Below, one piece after another: positions 7,267 to 14,980 of a stretch of DNA of 28,514 bases. The notes under the pieces were generated by a model. That model saw only the letters and a list, made by a program, of their open reading frames with translations. It was not told where the DNA came from and did no database searches. A program made the position numbers and the translations under genes. This DNA is from JBKPNZ01 sp046732895. Lineage in GTDB: Bacteria; Actinomycetota; Thermoleophilia; Solirubrobacterales; 70-9. Position 1 is the stretch's first letter; every line of letters starts with the position of its first letter. The DNA is taken from contig JBKPNZ010000050.1 of the NCBI GenBank assembly GCA_046732895.1, positions 1 to 28,514 of the forward strand, in the 5' to 3' direction.

Positions 7267-7914
7267 ATGGCTACTCAGCAGACGCTCCCGCGCCGCGAGG
7301 CATCAGCCAGCGCCGAGTCGCGGGAGTGGCTCTCGGCGCTTCGCGGCCAAGGCGCCGACCGTGAGCGGGCGGTCGCCGAGCTGCATGGTGTGCTGGTGCG
7401 AGCCGCACGCTTTGAACTCAGCCGGCGCAGGGCCGCTCTCTCATACGTACGCGGCGAGGAGCTCGACGACATCGCCATGCAGGCAGCCGATGATGCGCTG
7501 ATGGCCGTGCTCGCCAAGCTCGACGATTTCCGTGGGGCGAGCCGCTTCACGACCTGGGCCTATAAGTTCGCACTGCTCGAAGCCGGCGTGAGGCTGCGCC
7601 GGCGCGCTTGGCAGGGCCGCGAGGTTCTGCTCGAGCCCGAGAGCTGGGAGCGCTTCGCCGACCGCAGCAATTCCGTGCACGAAGAGCTGGAGCAGTCCGA
7701 GCTGCTGGGCGAGCTGCGGGACGCGATAGAAGACACGCTCACTCCCCACCAACGCCAAGTGTTCTCCGCACTCGCGCTCAACGAGGTGCCGGCGGACGTC
7801 CTCGCCGAGCGGCTCGGCACCACCCGAGGCGCCCTCTATAAGACACTGCACGACGCCCGGCGCAAGCTCCGGCGCGAGCTGGCGATTGGAACAGCGCCCC
7901 CGTCGATAGGCTGA
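7267..7914 (+). CDS. ECF-type RNA polymerase sigma factor
   Basis: A 215-residue sigma-70-family protein. Region 2 covers ~60-115: EELDDIAMQAADDALMAVLAKLDDFRG for 2.1-2.2, then SRFTTWAYKFALLEAGVRLRRR for 2.3-2.4. A linker leads to region 4 (LTPHQRQVFSALALNEVPADVLAERLGTTRGALYKTLHDARRKLRREL), whose helix-turn-helix reads -35 elements. Region 3 is absent, as in ECF factors. It starts 19 bp after the GreA-like stop and ends 7 bp before the USP-like gene, so the three form one unit. No anti-sigma gene is adjacent. A zinc-finger protein of anti-sigma type lies at 12700-12987 and is a candidate partner. Confidence 0.9.
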   Translation: MATQQTLPRREASASAESREWLSALRGQGADRERAVAELHGVLVRAARFELSRRRAALSYVRGEELDDIAMQAADDALMAVLAKLDDFRGASRFTTWAYKFALLEAGVRLRRRAWQGREVLLEPESWERFADRSNSVHEELEQSELLGELRDAIEDTLTPHQRQVFSALALNEVPADVLAERLGTTRGALYKTLHDARRKLRRELAIGTAPPSIG

Positions 7915-7921
7915 GTACGCG

Positions 7922-8341
7922 ATGGCATCGAGGCTATTGATAGCGGTGGGCGAGCCGGCCTCAACTCCAGAGCACCTCCCGTTCGGGGTTCGCACGCTCA
8001 TCGACGCGGCCGAGGAGATCTTGGTCATCGCGCCCACGTTGCCAAAGCGGTTCGAGTGGCTTGCGTCGGCCACAGACAAGGCGCGCGAGCAAGCGGATGA
8101 GCGGCTTGAGGCAGTGCTCGGCCAGCTAGATGCGATCGGTACCGAGACCGCGGGCGCCGTCGGGAGCGACGATCCGTTTGTGGCCTTCGGCGACGCCATC
8201 CGCGAGTTTTCACCCGATCACCTTTTGATCGCCGTTCGCGGTCAGGATCGCGTCGACTGGCAGGAGCGTGGACTGCTGGATCAGATATTCGAGCGATTCG
8301 CGGTGCCGATGACGGTGTTCAGTCCCAACCCCCGAGCCTGA
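7922..8341 (+). CDS. USP-like protein, paralog of the gene at 1414
   Basis: A 139-residue protein with a Rossmann-like strand/helix alternation: RLLIAVGE, EILVIAPTLP, then REQADERLEAVLGQL, DHLLIAVRG, and the end VPMTVFSPNP. It matches the protein at 1414-1917 along its whole length. Neither carries the ATP-binding loop of classical USPs, so this is a distinct USP-like subfamily. It is last in the GreA-like/ECF operon. Role unknown, probably cytosolic. Confidence 0.75.
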   Translation: MASRLLIAVGEPASTPEHLPFGVRTLIDAAEEILVIAPTLPKRFEWLASATDKAREQADERLEAVLGQLDAIGTETAGAVGSDDPFVAFGDAIREFSPDHLLIAVRGQDRVDWQERGLLDQIFERFAVPMTVFSPNPRA

Positions 8342-8380
8342 GGCTGGGCCGGTTCGCGTTAAGCGCGCGCAGGGGCCGAC

Positions 8381-8397
8381 CGGGGACACCGTCCCCG
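8381..8397. terminator. Hairpin between convergent genes
   Basis: CGGGGAC (8381-8387), loop ACC, GTCCCCG (8391-8397) between the stop of the USP-like gene (8341) and the end of folE (8398). There is no T-run, which is usual for high-GC actinobacterial stem-loop terminators. The position fits a bidirectional terminator. Confidence 0.5.
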
Positions 8398-9033
8398 CTA
8401 TGAGATCGGGCGTGCGTGCACCAGGCTCAGGAATTCCTGTCGAGTCCTCGCGTCTTCCTTGATCGAGCCTCTCAGGGCCGAGGTAACGGTCCGCGAGCCA
8501 GCCTTTTGGACTCCGCGCAAGGACATGCAGAGGTGTTCGGCTTCGATGATCACCCCAACGCCTCGGGGCGACAACTCGGCGTCGAGCCAGTCGGCGACCT
8601 GCGTTGTGAGTCGCTCTTGCATCTGAAGGTCCCGAGCAAATAGGTCGACGACGCGACCGAGCTTCGAGAGACCGATGATTCGCTCCCCTGGCAGATAGGC
8701 GACATGAGCAATCCCGTGGAACGGGAGCACGTGATGCATGCACAGCGACTGAAACGGAATGTCCCGCACCACCACGAGCTCGTCGTAGCCCTCGTAGTTC
8801 GGGAAAGTGGTGGGATTGAACGGCGTCGGCGTCAGGAGCTCCGCGTAGGCGTGAGCGATGCGTCGCGGCGTCTCCCGAAGACCTGCCGCTTGGACGTCCG
8901 CGCCGAGGGCAACCAGCAGGCTCCGGGCGGCGACTTCAGCCGCGTCGAGGTCCACCGTCTTCCGCCCCGGCAGCGCATGCAGGTGAGGCTCGGATACATC
9001 CGACAAGGCAAGCGGGGCTCGGCGGGCGCTCAT
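8398..9033 (-). CDS. folE: GTP cyclohydrolase I
   Basis: A 211-residue enzyme converting GTP to 7,8-dihydroneopterin triphosphate, the first step of folate and tetrahydropterin synthesis; it works in the cytosol as a homodecamer. Zinc ligands Cys98 and His101 (SLCMHHVLPFHG) and Cys169 (AEHLCMSLRG) have exactly the spacing of the E. coli ligands. GERIIGLSKLGRVVDLFARDLQMQERL is the family signature. Length is normal. The ATG overlaps the transaldolase stop (ATGA), making it the last gene of the 11440-8398 operon. Its company with a FAD reductase and transaldolase suggests linked supply of NADPH and pterins in stress, which is an inference. Confidence 0.96.
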   Translation of the reverse strand: MSARRAPLALSDVSEPHLHALPGRKTVDLDAAEVAARSLLVALGADVQAAGLRETPRRIAHAYAELLTPTPFNPTTFPNYEGYDELVVVRDIPFQSLCMHHVLPFHGIAHVAYLPGERIIGLSKLGRVVDLFARDLQMQERLTTQVADWLDAELSPRGVGVIIEAEHLCMSLRGVQKAGSRTVTSALRGSIKEDARTRQEFLSLVHARPIS

Positions 9034-10160
9034 GATCGCACCCGCTCCCCGCCGAGCCTCTCAGCAACCTCCGGCCTCAAAGAAGTGATCCGCCCCTCGA
9101 TGGCGCTAAGCAGCTGGCGGTAAGAGTCGCGGAAGTCCTCGACCCCCTGCCGCTCGAGCCCGTCTGTGAGGGCAGCGAAGTCAATACCCGCCACGCTGAG
9201 CTCATCGATGAGGTGCTGAGCGACGCTCGCATCCTTTCCGAGAGAGCTGCCCACGTCGCCGTGGCTGGCGAACGCTCGCAGCGTCTTCGGCGGCATCGTG
9301 TTGATGACGTCAGGAGCGATCAGCTCCTGGACGTACCGAACGTCCGAGTAGGACTCGTCCTTGGTACCGACGCTTGCCCAAAGCGGCCGCTGCGGCCGGG
9401 CGCCTAGCGCCTCGAGACGCTTCCATCGCGATGCCTCGAGCGTGCTCAGGTAGTGGGTGTAAGCTCGCTGTGCGTTGGCGATGGCAATCCGTCCGCGCAG
9501 AGGCGAGTCAGGCGCGACATGCTGGTCAACCGCTGCGTCGACGCGCGAGACGAAAAACGACGCGACCGAGGAAATCCCGGCAAGCCGCTCGCCGGCGCGG
9601 GCTCGCCGATCCAGGCCGTTCAGATAGGCACCGATTGCCTGCTCGTAACGCGACAGCGAGAACAGGAGCGTCACGTTGACGCTCACGCCACGAGTCGTGA
9701 GCTCCTCGATTGCCTCGATCCCCGCGGCGGTCGCGGCGACCTTGATCATCACGTTTGGCACCGTGAGTCGACTCCGGACCTCGATCGCTTGTTCGACGGT
9801 GGCGTCGGCGTCATCGGCAAGATCAGGAGTGCACTCGAAGGAGACGAAGCCATCGCGCCCATCGCTGACCTCGTAGACGGGACGCAGAAGGTCAGCGGCT
9901 CGGCGAACGTCCTCCAAGGCAAGCTCGAGGAAGATCTCCTGCAGATCGTCCGAGCCATCCGCGGGCAAAGCTCGCAACTGGCGGTCGTAGCGATCGGAGC
10001 TCGTGATCGCCTTGGCGAAGATCGTCGGATTCGAGGTCGCTCCGGTGACCGCGGACTCGTGAACCAGGCGCTCGAACTCGCCACTCTCCAGCAGTTCGCG
10101 CGAGAGGTCATCGAGCCAAATCGACACACCTGCATCGTGAAGATGCCGAAGCCTGTTCAA
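9030..10160 (-). CDS. tal: Transaldolase
   Basis: A 376-residue transaldolase of the longer actinobacterial type, moving a dihydroxyacetone unit between sugar phosphates in the pentose phosphate pathway. Signatures are GVSIWLDDLSRELL and VTGATSNPTIFAKAI near the N-terminus, the Schiff-base Lys140 in NVMIKVAAT, and GISSVASFFVSRVD and ASVGTKDESYSD later. The start is the TTG at 10160, which overlaps the preceding gene's stop (TTGA) and lies 10 bases after GGAGG. The open frame upstream of it is basic and unlike the family, and is antisense to nothing useful. Second gene of the FAD reductase-tal-folE operon. Confidence 0.94.
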   Translation of the reverse strand: MNRLRHLHDAGVSIWLDDLSRELLESGEFERLVHESAVTGATSNPTIFAKAITSSDRYDRQLRALPADGSDDLQEIFLELALEDVRRAADLLRPVYEVSDGRDGFVSFECTPDLADDADATVEQAIEVRSRLTVPNVMIKVAATAAGIEAIEELTTRGVSVNVTLLFSLSRYEQAIGAYLNGLDRRARAGERLAGISSVASFFVSRVDAAVDQHVAPDSPLRGRIAIANAQRAYTHYLSTLEASRWKRLEALGARPQRPLWASVGTKDESYSDVRYVQELIAPDVINTMPPKTLRAFASHGDVGSSLGKDASVAQHLIDELSVAGIDFAALTDGLERQGVEDFRDSYRQLLSAIEGRITSLRPEVAERLGGERVRS

Positions 10161-11440
10161 AGCGCACCCCCCTCCGACGCCCAGGTGCTTAAGAGCTCTG
10201 TCCCTTTCCCTGCGTCCTCGGCTCCAAGCTGCTGCGACAGCGGGATGGCTGGGTCGGCGAGCTTGTGGCGATCGACCGCTCGACGCGAGCGGATGAGCTC
10301 GCGGATCGGCTCGTTCACATCCCAGACGTTCATGTTCAGCCCGGCGACCAGTCGTTGATCCTTTAGCCAAAAGGCAACGAACTCGTGCGCGGCGACGTCG
10401 CCTCGGAACACGACCTCGTCCCACCGCGTCGCATAGCCGCTGTACTCCATGCTGGCCTCGTACTGGTCGGAGAAGAAGTACGGAATCTCCGCGTAGCTGG
10501 CCGACTTACCAAGCATCGCCCTGGCGGCAATCGGTCCCTGCTTGAGCGCATTTGCCCAATGCTCCACGCGAAGGTGGCGACCGTAGAACGGATGACGAGC
10601 GTTGGCGACATCGCCGGCGGCGAAGACTCCCGGGACGCTCGCCTCGAGGTGCTCGTCGACGAGGACGCCGTTGTTGACCCGAAGGCCCGCCGTCTCAACG
10701 AGGCCGGCACGAGGGGCGACCCCGATGCCGACGACGACGAAGTCGGTCTCGATCGAGGAACCGTCGTGCGTAAGCACACGTTGCACCGAGCCCGGGCCTT
10801 CGAAGCGCGCAACTGTCGTCTCCGGCAGGAACTCGACGCCGTGGCCGCGATGTAGATCGACGTAGACGTCCCCGAGCTCGGGGCCGAGCACTCGCTCCAA
10901 GGGAAGTGAGGCCATCTCGACCATCGTCACCTGACACCCCTTCTGGCGAGCCGAAGCCGCGACCTCGGCCCCGATCCAGCCCGAGCCGACGACCAGAAGG
11001 CGCTGACCCTCGGCGATTCGCTTGCCGACCCGCTCCGAGTCGGCAAGGTTGCGAAGGTAGTAGATGCCATCCAGCTCCGCGCCGGGCACATCAAGACGGC
11101 GGGGCACGGCGCCGGTAGCCACCAGGAGGCGGTCGTAGCTCAGGCGCTGGTCCCCTTCCAGCCAGAGCTCTCGCAGATTCGCGTCGATGCCGCTGACTCG
11201 GGTCGAGGTCCATAGCTCGATCTCGTTGTCGGCGTAGAAGCTCTCGGCGTGGACATAAGGGCGTTCGGCGCTCTCACCACGCAGGTAGTCCTTCGAGAGT
11301 GGAGGACGCTCGTACGGGCGCTCGGGCTCGTCGCCTATTAGGACCAGCCGGCCCTCGAATCCCTCATAACGCAAAGCCTCGGCGGCCTTGGCCCCGGCGA
11401 GGCCGGCACCGACTATCACGAACGTCTTGGGGGCGGCCAT
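10157..11440 (-). CDS. FAD-dependent pyridine nucleotide-disulfide family reductase (ferredoxin/rubredoxin reductase-like)
   Basis: A 427-residue flavoprotein. The FAD-binding motif GAGLAGAKAAEALR is at residues ~11-24, followed by PYERPPLSKDYLRG. The NAD(P)H-binding motif is GSGWIGAEVAAS at ~152-163. A second FAD contact, GVFAAGDVA, is at ~270-280, and a C-terminal dimer domain follows. This is the layout of the BphA4/putidaredoxin reductase group, which passes electrons from NAD(P)H to a ferredoxin or rubredoxin. It lacks a redox-active CxxxxC. The ATG at 11440 has a strong AGGAGG (11445-11450). First gene of the operon with tal and folE, divergent from the patatin gene. The ferredoxin at 17221 is a conceivable partner. 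Confidence 0.92.
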   Translation of the reverse strand: MAAPKTFVIVGAGLAGAKAAEALRYEGFEGRLVLIGDEPERPYERPPLSKDYLRGESAERPYVHAESFYADNEIELWTSTRVSGIDANLRELWLEGDQRLSYDRLLVATGAVPRRLDVPGAELDGIYYLRNLADSERVGKRIAEGQRLLVVGSGWIGAEVAASARQKGCQVTMVEMASLPLERVLGPELGDVYVDLHRGHGVEFLPETTVARFEGPGSVQRVLTHDGSSIETDFVVVGIGVAPRAGLVETAGLRVNNGVLVDEHLEASVPGVFAAGDVANARHPFYGRHLRVEHWANALKQGPIAARAMLGKSASYAEIPYFFSDQYEASMEYSGYATRWDEVVFRGDVAAHEFVAFWLKDQRLVAGLNMNVWDVNEPIRELIRSRRAVDRHKLADPAIPLSQQLGAEDAGKGTELLSTWASEGGAL

Positions 11441-11571
11441 TCTTCCTCCTCGGATCGAGCTCGTGGGCCTCGGGTGGCCCTCACCTGTCTGCGTCGTCCC
11501 GGATCAGCTTCTTACCTGGCCGAAGCGCGGCGACCGCGTAAGAGGACTCGCCGGCGTGACGCGAATGGACC

Positions 11572-12477
11572 ATGAGCACCTCACCCAAGACGGCCTTTGT
11601 TCTCTCCGGCGGAGCGAGCCTGGGCGCGATCCAAGTCGGGATGATCCGCGCGCTCTACGAGCGTTCGGTGACTCCGGACGTGATCGTCGCGACCTCGGTG
11701 GGGGCGCTCAACGGAGCCTTCATCGCGTCCCGTCCACCGGTCCCGGAAACGGCGGACGAGTTGGCTCAGGTATGGCGCGAGCTCGGGCGCGGACAGGTCT
11801 TCCCGCTCAACCCGCTGACTGGCTTCCTCGGCTTCTTCGGAGCCCGCGATCACTTGATCTCCCACCAGGGCGTCCGCGAATTGGCGAAGGACAACATTGA
11901 GTTCACTGAGCTCGAGCGGGCGCCGATCCCATTCCACGTGATCGCAACCGATCTGCTGAGCGGACGAGAGCTCCGCCTCTCGCGCGGTGACTCGCTCCGT
12001 GCGGTCCTGGCGAGTGCCGCGATTCCCGGCGTCTTTGCGCCGGTCGTATGGAAAGGGCGCAAGCTGATCGACGGCGGGGTGTCCAACAACGCGCCGATCG
12101 CCGACGCGATCGAACTTGGCGCTGAGCGGATCTACGTGCTCCCGACCGGGAGCGCCTGCGATTTACCGAATCCCCCGCGCAGCGCGGTGGCGATGCTTCT
12201 GCATGCGATGAGCCTGCTGATCATGCGCCGACTGCTGGTAGAGGTGGAAGCCTTGCGCGACCGCGCCGAGCTGATCGTTCTGCCACCGCCGTGCCCGCAG
12301 GCGATCACGCCGATCGACTTCTCGCACACCGATGAGCTGATCCGCCGAGGCCATGAGGGCAGTCGCGATTACCTCGATGCGGTCGCCGCTGGGCAGGCCC
12401 CAGTACCGCTGTCGATTGTTATGCACGACCATGAATCCCGCCGGCCGTCGAAGCCTGAGGTAAGAGTCGGCCGGTGA
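11572..12477 (+). CDS. Patatin-like phospholipase
   Basis: A 301-residue bacterial patatin-domain protein. The oxyanion-hole motif GGASLG is at residues 13-18. The nucleophile elbow ATSVGA has Ser42 (usual GxSxG with Ala in the first position). The catalytic Asp167 is in the DGG motif. These form the Ser-Asp dyad of lipid acyl hydrolases. No signal peptide, so probably cytosolic or membrane-associated and acting on membrane phospholipids or storage lipids. It is transcribed away from the FAD reductase gene across a 131-bp gap in which I see no ATGGG-N8-CCCAT site. The ribosome site is weak. Confidence 0.92.
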   Translation: MSTSPKTAFVLSGGASLGAIQVGMIRALYERSVTPDVIVATSVGALNGAFIASRPPVPETADELAQVWRELGRGQVFPLNPLTGFLGFFGARDHLISHQGVRELAKDNIEFTELERAPIPFHVIATDLLSGRELRLSRGDSLRAVLASAAIPGVFAPVVWKGRKLIDGGVSNNAPIADAIELGAERIYVLPTGSACDLPNPPRSAVAMLLHAMSLLIMRRLLVEVEALRDRAELIVLPPPCPQAITPIDFSHTDELIRRGHEGSRDYLDAVAAGQAPVPLSIVMHDHESRRPSKPEVRVGR

Positions 12478-12547
12478 GGATCGCTGACCGAGCATGCGGA
12501 GAAGAGCTACAGGCGGTCCCGCGGTCCAGGGGACGGGTCAGACACCC

Positions 12548-12700
12548 ATGGGGGCGCTGACCAATTGGAGACTGGAACAGCTCGTGCGCATCGGCTTCGC
12601 CCCTGAGCTCGCGGCGTCCGTGGCTGCCGATCGCGCGATCAATCTGCACGCTCCGATCGAGCTAGGCGGCCACGAACGCGAAATCGCGGAGCCGAGCTGA
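12548..12700 (+). CDS. Small conserved actinobacterial-type protein (50 aa)
   Basis: Start chosen at ATG 12548, giving MGALTNWRLEQLVRIGF, which begins like a widespread type of short actinobacterial proteins (TxWRLEQLxRxGxxxxLAxxxAxxxxIDLH). The upstream start at 12494 adds residues that do not fit. The stop overlaps the next start by one base (TGATG), so it is coupled to the zinc-finger gene. Probably a short helical cytosolic protein; function unknown. The start codon region itself resembles the ATGGG-N8-CCCAT motif at 9/10, which may be chance. Confidence 0.65.
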   Translation: MGALTNWRLEQLVRIGFAPELAASVAADRAINLHAPIELGGHEREIAEPS

Positions 12701-12987
12701 TGAGCGAAACCGGAAATCCAGGCGATCGCAGTCTGCTCAGGAGGGTGCTCGGGCCGCAGGGGTTTCAGCTGAGCTGTGAGGAATGCTTCGCAGAGCTCGA
12801 TCGCTACGTCGAGCTGGAACTTCAGAGAGCCGAGGCTGACGCCCGCATCCCGGGGATGCGCGAGCACCTGGAGGGGTGTTCGGCCTGCGCCGAGGACCAT
12901 CGCAGCCTCATAGCACTGGTCGAGCCGAGGCCGCTCCGCCCGAGCCCCGCCCGGCGACTGACGCGCCCGCGCTCCCTTCGCGCCTAG
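12700..12987 (+). CDS. Zinc-finger (ZAS-type) anti-sigma-like protein
   Basis: A 95-residue protein with LSCEECFAELDRYVELEL at ~25-42 and MREHLEGCSACAED at ~53-66. HLEGCSAC is the HxxxCxxC motif of zinc-binding anti-sigma (ZAS) domains, and the CEEC before it is typical of the small actinobacterial members. There is no transmembrane helix and the C-terminus is basic and Pro-rich, so it would be a soluble sensor. ZAS proteins hold an ECF sigma factor until oxidation or other stress releases it. None is adjacent, and the only ECF factor seen is at 7267-7914. Anti-sigma function is an inference from the motif. Confidence 0.72.
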   Translation: MSETGNPGDRSLLRRVLGPQGFQLSCEECFAELDRYVELELQRAEADARIPGMREHLEGCSACAEDHRSLIALVEPRPLRPSPARRLTRPRSLRA

Positions 12988-13037
12988 GTCCGCCAACCTC
13001 GGCGAGGCCAGACATAAATGGGGAGTTCTCGACGCCA

Positions 13038-13055
13038 ATGGGCAGTGACACCCGC
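13038..13055. promoter_or_regulatory. Partial DosR-like palindrome, 8/10 (ATGGG-N8-CCCGC)
   Basis: ATGGG at 13038-13042, 8-bp spacer, CCCGC at 13051-13055: the GGG-N8-CCC core is intact and the outer AT is lost on one side. Another ATGGG half-site lies at 13018. It overlaps the left arm of the hairpin at 13046. It could be a secondary site for the universal stress gene downstream, whose perfect site is at 13151. Confidence 0.35.
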
Positions 13056-13090
13056 CGGGAAGCACAGGGAGCGCTGCCCGGCGGGTGTCA
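13046..13090. terminator. Perfect 14-bp inverted repeat
   Basis: TGACACCCGCCGGG (13046-13059), a 17-nt loop, and CCCGGCGGGTGTCA (13077-13090). It is a very stable stem between the zinc-finger gene (ends 12987) and the universal stress gene (starts 13206). There is no T-run, so it may be a stem-type terminator for the upstream pair or a leader/operator element of the downstream gene. The rest of the gap 12988-13205 holds the ATGGG sites. Confidence 0.55.
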
Positions 13091-13150
13091 GGCGGCGCGG
13101 GTTCGTGTGAGCAGCGTGCCCAGGCCGCCTAGCCTCGGTGAAACGCATGA

Positions 13151-13168
13151 ATGGGTGTTCCTCCCCAT
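13151..13168. promoter_or_regulatory. DosR-like palindrome, perfect (AATGGG-N8-CCCATT)
   Basis: ATGGG (13151-13155), TGTTCCTC, CCCAT (13164-13168); symmetry extends one base further on each side. It ends 38 bp before the ATG of the universal stress protein gene, which fits a promoter position. The same spacing occurs at 16642, 16677 and 18399. Confidence 0.7.
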
Positions 13169-13205
13169 TTGCTTCGCGGTGGCGGTAAGGGAACCTGAGT
13201 ACACG

Positions 13206-13751
13206 ATGTTCCACCGAATCCTCGTTGCCTTCGACGACTCACCGCACGCCACGCGGGCGTTGGCTGCGGCCGTCGACCTGGCTCGGACCAATAACGCTCG
13301 GCTCTCCGTGATGACAGTTGCGCCCTCGCCCCCCAATGGCGGCATGGGAGCCGGTTACCTGGCACCGGTGGGCCCGTCGGTGGCGATCACGAAGATCGGA
13401 CGCCAATGGCGGGAGATGCTCGACGCCGCCGTCCAGCATCTATCCGGCGAGCTGCCGGTTACAACCATCCTCCGGAAGGGGGCGCCCGGGCCGGCGATCG
13501 TCAACGAGGCCCGTTCCGGCGACCACGACCTGATCGTCATGGGCTCGCGCGGACACGGCGAGTTGCGATCGTTCCTGGGCGGGAGCGTCAGCCACCACGT
13601 ACTGCACAACAGCCCCATCCCAGTTCTCGTGATCCCCGCTTCGGCAAACGTCGCGCAGGCTTGGACGCCGCGGGGAGTCCGACCGGCAACCGCCGCTGGG
13701 CTGCCTGAATCGGCGAGGGCTGGGAGATCCATGGTGGGGTCACGCAGATGA
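13206..13751 (+). CDS. Universal stress protein (UspA domain, ATP-binding type)
   Basis: A 181-residue protein with one UspA domain. Strand 1 is HRILVAFDDSPHATRAL, the central strand is HDLIVMGS, and the nucleotide loop GSRGHGELRSFLGGSVSHHVLHNS matches G-2x-G-9x-G(S/T). The end of the domain, IPVLVIP, is followed by a 35-residue disordered tail. ATP-binding USPs act in hypoxia, energy limitation and persistence. ATG 13206 is chosen because the longer ORF start at 12876 covers the zinc-finger gene and non-coding DNA. Its stop overlaps the OsmC start (ATGA). A perfect palindrome lies in its promoter region. Cytosolic. Confidence 0.94.
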   Translation: MFHRILVAFDDSPHATRALAAAVDLARTNNARLSVMTVAPSPPNGGMGAGYLAPVGPSVAITKIGRQWREMLDAAVQHLSGELPVTTILRKGAPGPAIVNEARSGDHDLIVMGSRGHGELRSFLGGSVSHHVLHNSPIPVLVIPASANVAQAWTPRGVRPATAAGLPESARAGRSMVGSRR

Positions 13752-14281
13752 GCGATCTCACGTTCGGCGTCGAGCTTCGATGGTCGGGAACCGGAAGCGA
13801 TGGCATCGGAGAAATCCATGCGGACGAACTCACTATCGACCTCTCGGTACCGAAATCGATGGGGGGCCGAGGGGTTGGAACCGGGCCGGAGGAACTGCTG
13901 GTTTGCGCAGTGTCGTCCTGCTACACCGCAACCTTGTTTGGGGTGCTGCGACGTGCCGGTCTCCCGGTCGACTCGCTGGCCGTCGGCGCCAGCGGTGCGG
14001 TTGCGGGTTTCCCAGGGCGCGCCCGGTTTGATCGTCTCGCGGTCAGTCCGACGATCCTTGGCGGCGACAGGTCGCGACAGGCGGAGTACGAGACGGCGGC
14101 CGCCCTCGCCCACGACCACTGCTTGATTGGGCGCGCCCTTGCCCCAGAGGTGATCTACGAGGTCAGGTCCGTCCAGGTCAAGAAGGAAGTGGCCCTAGCA
14201 CCGGCCGGACGCCGAGCTGCGCCTGCGAACGGAGACAAGTCGAGCACTCACAACGATGCCGACGAGCGTGTGCTCTCCTAG
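13748..14281 (+). CDS. OsmC-family peroxiredoxin with both cysteines
   Basis: A 177-residue OsmC-fold protein with TGPEELLVCAVSSCYTATLFGVLRR at ~45-69 and AHDHCLIGRAL at ~121-131. Cys58 and Cys125 are the peroxidatic and resolving cysteines expected for reduction of organic hydroperoxides. The last 35 residues are a polar tail beyond the usual family length (~140). It is coupled to the universal stress gene by an ATGA overlap, so it falls under the same palindrome site. The other OsmC protein in the window (2042) lacks the first cysteine. Confidence 0.9.
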   Translation: MSDLTFGVELRWSGTGSDGIGEIHADELTIDLSVPKSMGGRGVGTGPEELLVCAVSSCYTATLFGVLRRAGLPVDSLAVGASGAVAGFPGRARFDRLAVSPTILGGDRSRQAEYETAAALAHDHCLIGRALAPEVIYEVRSVQVKKEVALAPAGRRAAPANGDKSSTHNDADERVLS

Positions 14282-14300
14282 GGCTCCGGCGAGTGAGCCC
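14281..14300. terminator. Hairpin between convergent genes
   Basis: GGGCTC (14281-14286), 8-nt loop, GAGCCC (14295-14300), then GTTTCC. It overlaps the OsmC stop codon and lies 21 bp from the end of the response regulator gene. A weak terminator, possibly bidirectional. Confidence 0.4.
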
Positions 14301-14320
14301 GTTTCCGCGTTGGGGTCCAG

Positions 14321-14980
14321 CTACGGCTCGACCAAGCCGCGCTTGATTGCGTAGCGAGTCAGCTCAACCCGGTTCCGCATCCCGAGCTTCTCGAGGATGT
14401 TGGCGCGGTGGCGGTCCACCGTCTTCTTGCTGATCACCAACGTTTCGGCAATCTCCTCGCTGGACAGGCCCTCCGCGATCTGTTTGATCACCTCTTGCTC
14501 GCGAGGAGTCAATGGGTCCGTGGGCGTCACCTCGCCGCGGCTCGCACGGTCGAGGTAGTCGCGGACGAGAGCTGAGGCTGCCGGCGGATAGATGAAGGGC
14601 TCCCCTCGCATCGTGGCCCGGCAGGCTTCGATCAGGTCACGATTGGCGGCCGACTTCAGCACGTACCCCGAAGCGCCAGCCTTGAGCGCCTCAAAGAAGT
14701 ACTGCTCGTTGTCATGGACCGAAAGCATCAGCATGTGCAGCTCGGGCCGGCGGCGGTGGAGCTCACGGGCAACCTGCAGGCCGGTGAGGCGGGGCATGGA
14801 GACGTCGAGGACGGCGAGGTCGATCTCCCCAGTGATGCCAATCTCGAGCGCCTCGGCCCCGTCCCCGGCCTCGGTGACGACACTGAGGTCCGGCTGGGAG
14901 TCCAGCACCAGCTTCAGGCCAGTGCGGACAAGCTCATGATCGTCGGCAAGCAGGATTCGAGTCTTAAGCGGTACGGGCAT
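14321..14980 (-). CDS. NarL/LuxR-family response regulator
   Basis: A 219-residue regulator. The receiver domain (1-125) has acidic residues Asp13/Asp14, phospho-acceptor Asp59 (LAVLDVSMP) and Lys109 (YVLKSA). A linker leads to a LuxR-type helix-turn-helix at ~150-215 (LTPREQEVIKQIAEGLSSEEIAETLVISKKTVDRHRANILEKLG). Members dimerise on phosphorylation and bind short palindromes; DosR of mycobacteria is one. Its ATG overlaps the kinase stop by one base at 14980, so the pair is co-translated. It is the natural candidate to bind the ATGGG-N8-CCCAT sites seen here, but another regulator elsewhere could do so. Confidence 0.95.
   Translation of the reverse strand: MPVPLKTRILLADDHELVRTGLKLVLDSQPDLSVVTEAGDGAEALEIGITGEIDLAVLDVSMPRLTGLQVARELHRRRPELHMLMLSVHDNEQYFFEALKAGASGYVLKSAANRDLIEACRATMRGEPFIYPPAASALVRDYLDRASRGEVTPTDPLTPREQEVIKQIAEGLSSEEIAETLVISKKTVDRHRANILEKLGMRNRVELTRYAIKRGLVEP

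Noticed and set aside
10161..10424. N-terminal extension of the transaldolase frame
   Set aside because: Arg-rich sequence overlapping the FAD reductase gene on the same strand; TTG 10160 with GGAGG and a TTGA overlap explains the start.
12548..12565. 9/10 match to ATGGG-N8-CCCAT
   Set aside because: It contains the start codon of the small gene and encodes its first residues; one such near-match is expected by chance.
12876..13205. Long N-terminal extension of the universal stress protein
   Set aside because: It runs through the zinc-finger gene and the hairpin; the UspA domain begins exactly at ATG 13206.
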